Source: CAZJDM01 sp964544765 (GTDB lineage Bacteria; Bdellovibrionota_B; Oligoflexia; CAYFLR01). From it: a stretch of 8,420 bases of DNA. Under the pieces are notes generated by a model. It was given only the letters and a program-made list of their open reading frames with translations, had not been told where the DNA came from and searched no databases. This document shows, piece by piece, positions 1 to 5,315 of this stretch. Position 1 is the first letter of the stretch. Each line of letters opens with the position of its first letter. The DNA is taken from assembly GCA_964544765.1 (NCBI GenBank), contig CAZJDM010000176.1, positions 1-8,420 of the forward strand. The letters are read 5' to 3'. Both the position numbers and the translations under genes were made by a program.

Positions 1-888
1 ACGAGGGATAACATCTTCTAATTTAGAATGCCTTTCACCACCATCATCTCCACCACCACCTTTATCTCCTGCATCTGTGCCACTACCCACTCCAGGAATA
101 GCTATTAGATTTAGATTTAAAGAAAAAATCACAAAAGTCAAAAAGATTAAAAATAAAGTAAACAACTTCTGTAATACAGTAAAGCCAGCAAATACACCAA
201 TTCTTCTACCACCATTTTTTACCGGTTTATGATGTTCTTTTTCAATAGCTTTCATCTTTTTGGCAAACTCCTCAATAGCCTCATAATACATACGATACCC
301 TTTTTCATCCAAATCAGCTGTATAGCACCTTGTTCGTCCGAGATGTTCTCCAGATTGATAGGCGGTTTCTTCATTTTCCACTAAACTTTTAACCATACGA
401 AAGGTTGATTCGGGTGATAACATCAGGTCATCATTATTTAAACTGAAATACTTTCGGTCAATTTTTTTTAAAACCTTCCTTTTTATTAGATAATCTAGTC
501 TTTTTACAATAGTAAAACCGTAACAATCTTTTAAATAACCTTCAGTCAATCCTTGCTTCCCAGCCATATGAATATCCAAAAAAGCATTATAAAGTATCTC
601 CAGGTTAGAAACTAACTTCATAGAGGCTTCAGACAGCATTTGTTTTTGGACCATTTTTTCTTTATATTTTTCACTCCTATCAAAATTATATTCAGCAATG
701 ATCTCTTCTCTTACTCGAGATCGAACTTTCAATCTATCACAAATAGAAATGATTTTATCCAGGGAAAGTCTTCTTTTACCAGTTTTTATATCAGACAGAT
801 GTGTTGATGAGATATTCAACATGGCTGCTAATTGATTCTGAGATAGCCCCTTAGATTTAGTATAATTTTCAATTATTTTCTTTATCAT
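1..888 (-). CDS. Membrane-anchored HTH transcriptional regulator, TIGR02147/DUF4423-like (C-terminus outside window)
   Basis: The frame is open from an ATG at 888 to the left edge, giving 296 residues with no stop, so the 3' end is missing. Residues 16-37 form an XRE-type helix-turn-helix (LSQNQLAAMLNISSTHLSDI), followed by a Lys/Arg-rich stretch. Residues 45-225 are a cytoplasmic, mostly helical region. Its pattern (a winged-helix-like segment around 115-150, then a GRTRCYTADL stretch leading into an amphipathic helix) recalls the DUF4423/TIGR02147 regulators of Bdellovibrionota and Fibrobacter; this is recognition by eye, not a search. Residues about 241-263 are a strong transmembrane segment preceded by RR at 228-229. 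A Gly/Asp-rich linker (265-286) follows, and then the start of an external domain (KLEDVIPR, 289-296). The topology is DNA-binding domain inside, sensor outside, so a membrane-bound one-component regulator is inferred. No good Shine-Dalgarno precedes the ATG. The gene is divergent from the secreted-protein gene at 1123 and shares its upstream palindrome. Confidence 0.85.
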   Translation of the reverse strand, partial: MIKKIIENYTKSKGLSQNQLAAMLNISSTHLSDIKTGKRRLSLDKIISICDRLKVRSRVREEIIAEYNFDRSEKYKEKMVQKQMLSEASMKLVSNLEILYNAFLDIHMAGKQGLTEGYLKDCYGFTIVKRLDYLIKRKVLKKIDRKYFSLNNDDLMLSPESTFRMVKSLVENEETAYQSGEHLGRTRCYTADLDEKGYRMYYEAIEEFAKKMKAIEKEHHKPVKNGGRRIGVFAGFTVLQKLFTLFLIFLTFVIFSLNLNLIAIPGVGSGTDAGDKGGGGDDGGERHSKLEDVIPR

Positions 889-942
889 TATTCAGTGTTT
901 TCTGATGTAATTTTTCATCTAAACAATTCAATTTAGGAGTAT

Positions 943-972
943 TTCTTAACAGATCAACTTTCCCTATGTCAA
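943..972 (-). promoter_or_regulatory. Possible sigma70-type promoter for the HTH regulator gene
   Basis: On the minus strand a perfect TTGACA lies at 972-967. The -10 candidates are poor: TTAAGA with a 17-bp spacer (949-944) or TAAGAA with 18 bp (948-943). The position, about 55 bp upstream of the ATG, is suitable. Only the -35 half is convincing. Confidence 0.3.
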
Positions 973-995
973 CCAATCAGAACTTCATTCAGGCT

Positions 996-1020
996 AATTA
1001 TCCGCAAATAGCGGACAATT
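996..1020. promoter_or_regulatory. 25-bp near-perfect palindrome, candidate operator between divergent genes
   Basis: The left arm AATTATCCGC (996-1005) and the right arm GCGGACAATT (1011-1020) pair with one mismatch around a 5-bp centre AAATA. The inner TCCGC/GCGGA arms are perfect. The G+C-rich core stands out in an AT-rich intergenic region and lies 23 bp upstream of the TTGACA element of the regulator gene and about 100 bp upstream of the secreted-protein gene. There is no T-run beside it, so it is not an obvious terminator. XRE-type HTH dimers usually bind palindromes of this kind, so autoregulation and control of both divergent genes by the HTH protein is a reasonable inference. Confidence 0.55.
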
Positions 1021-1122
1021 TGTTTCAAAATGGTTTGATTATATTTCTAACCTAAAGAACCTTCTGATAGACAGGTAGTAATTTTTATTTCTTATTAATT
1101 TTTTAACTTAGGAGGCAGTGTT

Positions 1123-1884
1123 ATGAAGAAGAATAACCGTATTATCAAGAAAAATAACTTTATTATGAAAACTAGGGTCAATCCATCGCTTTGGGGTGGT
1201 GTTTTACACCATTTTTATTCACTCTTTTCACTCTTTTCACTCTTTTTACTCTTTTTACTACCATTATTTAATCAAAATATTCTAGCTGCGGAAAGTGATA
1301 AAAACAAAGGGGATAAACTGGATGAATTGGTACCGCACCTTGAAGACATTTCCTATAAAAAATACGAAAAGTTTCGGCTTAAGTTTTTAGATGCATACCC
1401 TGGCACACAGTTAGAAGGTGATATATCACTTTGTGGTCCTATGCAGCTAGAAGGTAAACAAGATAGTGTATCTTCAATATCTCCTAAAGACCAACAAGAG
1501 ATCATAAGTAATTGCGGTATGACTGTGGCTTCACACAATATTACAATAGCCCGAGAAATTCATTTAGCTAGTCCTGATGCTAGAGATATCTTGGATAAAT
1601 TCTTTGCCATGAAGTTTATTTATCCAAATAACGAAGTCAAGTCCTATCCACCGACAAAAGATAAAGATAAAGTTTTTAAACCTTTTAAAAAGTTAAGAGA
1701 AGTTTTGGAGAAGAAACTAGGTCCTTTAGGAAGCTACTTTGAAAGGATCATTATAATTGGTGAGGAGGTAGATCTAGTGCCTGGTGACACTTTTGCAAAT
1801 GGTGATGCTAACTTCGCTCTTATACTAATAAGAAAAGACGGTAAAAGCATTGGTTGGTCCATTAATTGGTGGTATGCCAGCTAA
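1123..1884 (+). CDS. Secreted protein of unknown function, divergent partner of the HTH membrane regulator
   Basis: The product has 253 residues. The ATG at 1123 has an excellent Shine-Dalgarno, AGGAGG at 1110-1115 with a 7-nt gap, which favours it over the in-frame ATG at 1165. The N-terminus is a long basic n-region (about 30 residues), a hydrophobic core of Ser/Leu/Phe repeats (33-49) and a likely signal peptidase I site after LAA at 54-56. The mature part of about 197 residues has no family I recognise. It has two cysteines (C104 and C131) that could form one disulfide, a Lys-rich middle (179-198), and a C-terminal stretch of beta-like character ending in GWSINWWYAS. The segment KLDELVPHL (65-73) just after the signal peptide resembles KLEDVIPR at the start of the external domain of the divergent regulator. 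It is probably periplasmic or exported. It may be the signal or binding partner for that regulator, but this is inference only. Confidence 0.8.
   Translation: MKKNNRIIKKNNFIMKTRVNPSLWGGVLHHFYSLFSLFSLFLLFLLPLFNQNILAAESDKNKGDKLDELVPHLEDISYKKYEKFRLKFLDAYPGTQLEGDISLCGPMQLEGKQDSVSSISPKDQQEIISNCGMTVASHNITIAREIHLASPDARDILDKFFAMKFIYPNNEVKSYPPTKDKDKVFKPFKKLREVLEKKLGPLGSYFERIIIIGEEVDLVPGDTFANGDANFALILIRKDGKSIGWSINWWYAS
1221..1256 (+). repeat. 9-bp tandem repeat inside a signal peptide
   Basis: There are four units of 9 bp: ACTCTTTTC twice, then ACTCTTTTT twice. They encode Ser/Leu-Leu-Phe triplets forming the hydrophobic core of the signal peptide of the gene at 1123. Because 9 is a multiple of 3, copy-number change would lengthen or shorten the core without shifting the frame. 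Confidence 0.85.
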
Positions 1885-1909
1885 AGCGATCATCTAATCT
1901 CTTGAATCT

Positions 1910-1960
1910 TGAACCTCATGTATTTCTTTATTGATAAAACAATAATATCCATGGGGTTCA
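1910..1960. terminator. Long-loop inverted repeat downstream of the secreted-protein gene, possible weak terminator
   Basis: TGAACCTCATG (1910-1920) pairs with CATGGGGTTCA (1950-1960) with a single G-T pair. The 29-nt loop contains a smaller TTATTG/CAATAA hairpin. It begins 25 bp after the stop codon at 1884. The downstream tract (TCATTTTAAAAAA) has only four Ts in a row, so the terminator role is uncertain; it could be a 3' stabilising structure. Confidence 0.35.
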
Positions 1961-1983
1961 TGTATCATTTTAAAAAATACACG

Positions 1984-2022
1984 AATCACCGGTTTAACGC
2001 CCAATCTGCGAAACCGGTGATT
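1984..2022 (-). terminator. Hairpin terminator after the protease gene (end of three-gene unit)
   Basis: A perfect 12-bp inverted repeat has arms AATCACCGGTTT (1984-1995) and AAACCGGTGATT (2011-2022) around a 15-nt loop. It starts 12 bp past the protease stop. Read on the minus strand, the stem is followed after about 7 nt by a run of six Ts. It sits between convergent genes and could also stop transcripts from the plus-strand gene, though there is no T-run on that side. Confidence 0.6.
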
Positions 2023-2033
2023 ATTAAAGTCAC

Positions 2034-3575
2034 TCAAATAACATTTATATAAAGAAGTTCTTCGCATTGGAGCTTATCACTGATACTTATTAACTTATCA
2101 TCTAAGATTACATTAATCTTTTCCCTAAATACATCCATACTTACCCACTCCCTTGAATATATATTGGTAATAGCAGAACATATATTTTTAAGGAAAAATT
2201 GATAATTAGGTAATTGCTCATAATGCCAAACATACTCAAACAAATTTACACTTTGATACTCAGGATTTAAGTTTGTGTTAAAGTAACCAATCTCTATTAA
2301 GGAGGATGCAAAATCTATATCCAAACCTAATTTGTACCTAGCTAGAGCTTCTTCCAACTTTTCTAACATTATGTAATGACTTTTTTCTTCATCTTTACCG
2401 GATAACTTATTAAAAAAAAGTGAGATCCAATTTATTGAAGCAACAAAACCATTAACCTCTACTAAATTATCAAATATCTTTAACACCGTTTCACTAAGTT
2501 TTTGTGTTATTTCATCATCAAAGCATTTTTGATATTCCACAGCAGATTCTTCACGACACTCAACCCAAGCTAGAAGTTTTGCACAAGCAAGAGGATTTTC
2601 AATACTACAATTCTTCAATAAAACATCAGCAATATGTTGTTCTGTTCCGTCAATTACTACTTTGTTTTTATGATTTGCTAAAAATAACTGCCTGTATTCT
2701 AGGACTAGCTCTTTTGAGTCAATAATTTTCAGGGGTATTAAGTCATTTATCGAAGCTTCTCGTAAAACTGAACTCCAAGAATCATTATTGGAAAAGACGT
2801 TATAAAATAATTTGGCTATACCGATGAAATTGGCTCCTGACTCAGTAAGAATTGAACCAAGAAAAAAGGCCATTGATTTTATGGCTACAAATTCTCCACT
2901 AGAAGTTAGAATCGGAGAACCACTAGAACCTCCTATTACAAACATATCAAGAAAAATATTCTTGCCATGCCTCCTTAATAGTCTCCCTTTAGACCATTTT
3001 TTTATCCCGCCTGCTGGGTGTCCGATCATATGTAATTCTTGTTCTAATAAATCATCATAATTGATAAATTTAGGTTCTAACCAATGTACCGGCTCAAAAT
3101 CTCCACCATCTGCTTTAGATATTTGAAAAATTGCAACATCCTGTTCTACATTAATCAAAATGGGTTTTCCCAAGACATCATATTTCTTATACTTTTTATC
3201 ACTTTGATAAAGATCATAAATTTGAAAATAACACCCTTCTTGTGGACAGTTCGAAGTACCCAGCACATGATCATTTGTCATTAATAGACCTCTTTCACTA
3301 ACAAAAACTCCAGTACCCAAACTTCCAAGCATAGAAACCTTTACAACAGCACGAGCGGCTTCCTTTATGACTTCGGGCGCTTCTGTTACATTCTTATAGG
3401 CATAAAAGGGGTGGGTTTCTCTTTTGGTAACTATATGATCCGACTCTATAAACTCTAGAGCTTCATCAATAGTTATCTTGCGGGAACTGGCATTATTTTG
3501 TTTATCATCTTTATCACTACTATCACAACTACTCAATATACTACTATATGTTTCACCATACTTACCAATGCGCAA
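2034..3575 (-). CDS. Trypsin-like (S1/V8-type) serine protease with a large unknown C-terminal domain
   Basis: The product has 513 residues from a TTG at 3575. Residues about 65-265 form a chymotrypsin-fold protease. His103 lies in TNDHV, after GTGVFVSERGLLM, the typical strand before the catalytic His. Asp146 lies in EQDVAIF, and Ser218 lies in GGSSGSP, so the triad is complete. It probably cleaves proteins in the periplasm or outside the cell. There is no PDZ domain. Instead residues 270-513 are a helical domain I do not recognise, with Cys at 323, 331, 340, 351, 466 and 504. The start is doubtful. A stop codon directly precedes TTG, there is no Shine-Dalgarno, and the next in-frame Met is residue 82. 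ILSSC (13-17) looks like a lipobox but lacks the hydrophobic stretch before it, so the signal peptide may be lost, frameshifted or misplaced. It lies 6 bp after the lipoprotein gene stop, suggesting translational coupling. Confidence 0.88.
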   Translation of the reverse strand: MRIGKYGETYSSILSSCDSSDKDDKQNNASSRKITIDEALEFIESDHIVTKRETHPFYAYKNVTEAPEVIKEAARAVVKVSMLGSLGTGVFVSERGLLMTNDHVLGTSNCPQEGCYFQIYDLYQSDKKYKKYDVLGKPILINVEQDVAIFQISKADGGDFEPVHWLEPKFINYDDLLEQELHMIGHPAGGIKKWSKGRLLRRHGKNIFLDMFVIGGSSGSPILTSSGEFVAIKSMAFFLGSILTESGANFIGIAKLFYNVFSNNDSWSSVLREASINDLIPLKIIDSKELVLEYRQLFLANHKNKVVIDGTEQHIADVLLKNCSIENPLACAKLLAWVECREESAVEYQKCFDDEITQKLSETVLKIFDNLVEVNGFVASINWISLFFNKLSGKDEEKSHYIMLEKLEEALARYKLGLDIDFASSLIEIGYFNTNLNPEYQSVNLFEYVWHYEQLPNYQFFLKNICSAITNIYSREWVSMDVFREKINVILDDKLISISDKLQCEELLYINVI

Positions 3576-3598
3576 TTACAATTAAAAATTACAATTAA
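3574..3598. repeat. 13-bp-period direct repeat across the lipoprotein/protease gene junction
   Basis: AATTACAATTAA occurs at 3574-3585 and again at 3587-3598, an exact 12-bp match offset by 13 bp. It spans the stop codon of the lipoprotein gene, the 6-bp gap and the TTG start of the protease gene. A unit of 13 is not a multiple of 3, so its gain or loss changes the frame between the two genes. Confidence 0.75.
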
Positions 3599-4397
3599 TA
3601 GGTCCATAAGGTAGATTCTGATCTTGAGCTTGACCAATTGTCAGTTGAATATTGAGCTGTTTGTTTTGTAGGTACCAATCAGCTTCAGGAGAAATTCCCG
3701 CTATAAATCGTTTATTACCGGGACCGGTTTCAAATCCATGTTTTATTAACTCAATTGTTTGATTTATCATTAGGCAAGACTTCGACTGAGCATCATCAAT
3801 AGTGGTAGCATCGCTACATTGAAAACCTGAGCTAGTTAATGATCCATTTAAACATTCTTCTTGCACATAGGTACCACTTACTTCTACTTCAACTTCATCG
3901 GCTGGAAGTTTTTTTAATTTATAGGCTCGGTGAATAAGAAGATGAATACTACGTTTGCCAGTTAAAGAATCGGTTATAATATCCGATGATTCTGAAACAT
4001 AAAAAAGCCTAGCCTCATGCATAAACTCAATATTATTTTCCCTAGAAGAACCATAGAGCCGCAGGTGACAATTCTTGGCCTGTCGAATATCATTATTTTT
4101 ATCGCCTCTAAATGTAATAATCAGGGCGTTATCACCCTTACTATCAGGCTGAGTTGAACTTAACCTTATAGCGCCATCATTACAAATAAGCACATATTCT
4201 TTATTAGATACTGTCTGCCAAATCTCATTATCAAAATTGTCAATCGCAACGGTTAATACATTTGAACCTAGGTAATAATAACGTTGTGGAGTTCTACATG
4301 ATGAAATCATCAAAATTATCAGATAGTTCAAAAAAAGAGCGAAAACAAAACAAATTTTATATAAATGATAAAGATTATAGGTATTTCTATTTAGCAC
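3582..4397 (-). CDS. Cysteine-rich lipoprotein of unknown function
   Basis: The product has 271 residues. The start is a GTG at 4397 with TAAGG at 4409-4405 (7-nt spacing); there is no ATG before residue 30. A hydrophobic stretch (residues 15-31) leads to the lipobox ISSC, so Cys34 is the predicted lipidation site. The mature protein is mixed alpha/beta in appearance, with six further cysteines (72, 110, 182, 194, 208 and 269), enough for three disulfides, as expected for an exported protein. I recognise no catalytic motif or family. It follows the carbonic anhydrase gene by 29 bp and precedes the protease gene by 6 bp, so all three are probably cotranscribed. It might be a partner, substrate or inhibitor of the protease, but nothing in the sequence shows this. 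Confidence 0.82.
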   Translation of the reverse strand: MLNRNTYNLYHLYKICFVFALFLNYLIILMISSCRTPQRYYYLGSNVLTVAIDNFDNEIWQTVSNKEYVLICNDGAIRLSSTQPDSKGDNALIITFRGDKNNDIRQAKNCHLRLYGSSRENNIEFMHEARLFYVSESSDIITDSLTGKRSIHLLIHRAYKLKKLPADEVEVEVSGTYVQEECLNGSLTSSGFQCSDATTIDDAQSKSCLMINQTIELIKHGFETGPGNKRFIAGISPEADWYLQNKQLNIQLTIGQAQDQNLPYGPINCNF

Positions 4398-4412
4398 TTT
4401 TTAGCCTTATCT

Positions 4413-4436
4413 AAACACTTAAACACTTAAACAATT
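4413..4436. repeat. 8-bp tandem repeat at the carbonic anhydrase 3' end
   Basis: There are three units of 8 bp on the plus strand, AAACACTT (4413-4420), AAACACTT (4421-4428) and the variant AAACAATT (4429-4436). They cover the last codons and stop of the carbonic anhydrase gene and part of the spacer to the lipoprotein gene. Confidence 0.75.
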
Positions 4437-5164
4437 TTTGGCAGTAGGTCGGTTATTTCTGGAGATTTTACCGGACCAACAATCAAATCTGCTCTTTTTA
4501 CATCAAACCAATCAGAATATTTTTGCGGAGTATTGATCATAATACCTCCCAATAAAACATGTGCCAAATCGGTGTTAAGCTTATTTAAAATTTCTTCTAT
4601 CCGTTGATCTATAATTTCATACATCTTTTGAGTTAATGTTAATATGGGTTCTTTGCTGGATAATAATTCTTCTTGATGTAATATAAGAGCTTTTTCTACT
4701 AAATACTGCTCAGGATCCAAAGGATTATATGAAGGTTGGTAACTTGAATTTAGTTTGACTTTTTCTAGAAAACCAATGAGAGAACCGCAAGCAGATGTTT
4801 CTTTCTTCATATCTACTCGATGAACCTTACCTAAAACGCCATCTTCATTTAGACCAATATGTGGTCCATAGAGGATAAACTGATAACCTTGATCAGGAAC
4901 ATGATGATTGTAGGCTGAAAAACCAGTTATTCCTGCCGAAGGATATCCACCTAGTCCTGCCAAATCAAAGTTTTCACCCCAAATAGCTGCCAATTTTTCT
5001 ACATCATATTGATTGATCTCATCACGACAAGTACAATTACTAAATAATGTGTTATGAGCCGTGAGACCCACTGAAGCTAGGACACTTTTTGTAACGACAG
5101 TTAAATCTTTAAAATCAATTGCCTTGGGAAATTTATCTGATAATGTTTGCTGCCACTTATTCAT
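4427..5164 (-). CDS. LCIB/LCIC-family (theta-class) carbonic anhydrase
   Basis: The product has 245 residues from the ATG at 5164. The sequence matches the algal limiting-CO2-inducible protein B/C family, zinc enzymes related in fold to beta-carbonic anhydrases that interconvert CO2 and bicarbonate. Visible family marks, in order, are CRDEIN with Cys46 and Asp48, LAGLGGYPSAGITGF (69-82), the NHHVPDQG motif with His87/His88, LYGPHIG (98-104), a GKVHR stretch, and SACG with Cys126. Cys46, one of the histidines (probably His88) and Cys126 fit the Cys/His/Cys zinc site, with Arg47-Asp48 as the likely catalytic dyad. There is no signal peptide, so it is cytoplasmic. The length suits a single-domain bacterial member. 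It is first in a unit with a lipoprotein and a protease. The family assignment is firm; the activity is not proven by sequence, since some LCIB-family proteins are reported inactive alone. Confidence 0.88.
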   Translation of the reverse strand: MNKWQQTLSDKFPKAIDFKDLTVVTKSVLASVGLTAHNTLFSNCTCRDEINQYDVEKLAAIWGENFDLAGLGGYPSAGITGFSAYNHHVPDQGYQFILYGPHIGLNEDGVLGKVHRVDMKKETSACGSLIGFLEKVKLNSSYQPSYNPLDPEQYLVEKALILHQEELLSSKEPILTLTQKMYEIIDQRIEEILNKLNTDLAHVLLGGIMINTPQKYSDWFDVKRADLIVGPVKSPEITDLLPKIV

Positions 5165-5170
5165 CAATTT

Positions 5171-5176
5171 CCTCCT
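5171..5176 (-). promoter_or_regulatory. Strong ribosome binding site that sets the carbonic anhydrase start
   Basis: AGGAGG on the minus strand lies 6 nt before the ATG at 5164-5162. An in-frame TTG directly before that ATG (5167-5165) would be only 3 nt away, so ATG is the better start. Confidence 0.85.
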
Positions 5177-5201
5177 TTAGATTTATATAGTTTAGCAAGA
5201 A

Positions 5202-5228
5202 AACCCACCGATCTTTAGTCGCTGGGTT
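5202..5228 (-). terminator. Hairpin with T-rich tail between the PAP2 and carbonic anhydrase genes
   Basis: Arms AACCCACCGA (5202-5211) and TCGCTGGGTT (5219-5228) pair with one internal C-C mismatch. On the minus strand the stem runs into TTTTCTTG. With a two-base bulge the stem can be extended by AAGAA/TTCTT. This fits an intrinsic terminator for the PAP2 gene about 90 bp after its stop. It also lies only 37 bp before the carbonic anhydrase ATG, so it could be an attenuator in that gene's leader. Confidence 0.5.
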
Positions 5229-5234
5229 CTTCAC

Positions 5235-5259
5235 AAAGGTAATTTAGAGTAATACCTTT
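5235..5259. other. Second small inverted repeat upstream of the carbonic anhydrase gene
   Basis: AAAGGTA (5235-5241) and TACCTTT (5253-5259) form a perfect 7-bp stem with an 11-nt loop, immediately preceding (in minus-strand order) the hairpin at 5202-5228. It has no T-run of its own. A partial direct repeat ACTCTAAA occurs in and beside it. Role unknown. Confidence 0.45.
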
Positions 5260-5315
5260 AGAGTTATGTAAGTAATGTTCCTTTAACCTTGCTGATAGCG
5301 GTACGATAGAAAAAA

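Noticed and set aside
1020..1048. Sigma70 promoter for the plus-strand gene (TTGTTT with TATATT)
   Set aside because: The spacer is only 14 bp for the best hexamer pair, and alternatives with proper spacing match poorly.
1353..1538. Minus-strand open frame of 61 codons opposite the secreted-protein gene
   Set aside because: It lies entirely within a plus-strand gene with a strong ribosome binding site and a clear signal peptide. It has no ribosome binding site of its own and no recognisable features.
1..1884. Toxin-antitoxin module (HTH antitoxin with small toxin)
   Set aside because: The HTH protein is far longer than an antitoxin and has a transmembrane segment. The neighbour is divergent and has a signal peptide rather than a toxin fold.
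2504..3284. Three plus-strand open frames (2504-2725, 2812-3060, 3084-3284) opposite the protease gene
   Set aside because: They are antisense to a gene with a complete catalytic triad. Their hydrophobic look is what complementary AT-rich coding DNA produces, and no ribosome binding sites precede them.
2034..3575. DegP/HtrA family assignment for the protease
   Set aside because: The catalytic domain is compatible, but no PDZ-like sequence follows it and the C-terminal region is helical with several cysteines. A general S1/V8-type call is safer.
5165..5167. TTG at 5167 as the carbonic anhydrase start
   Set aside because: It lies only 3 nt from AGGAGG, whereas the adjacent ATG has a 6-nt spacing and the usual start codon.
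5165..5315. T-box or other known riboswitch in the carbonic anhydrase leader
   Set aside because: The GGTGGG stretch prompted the idea, but no T-box consensus, specifier-like stems or other known aptamer motif can be seen.
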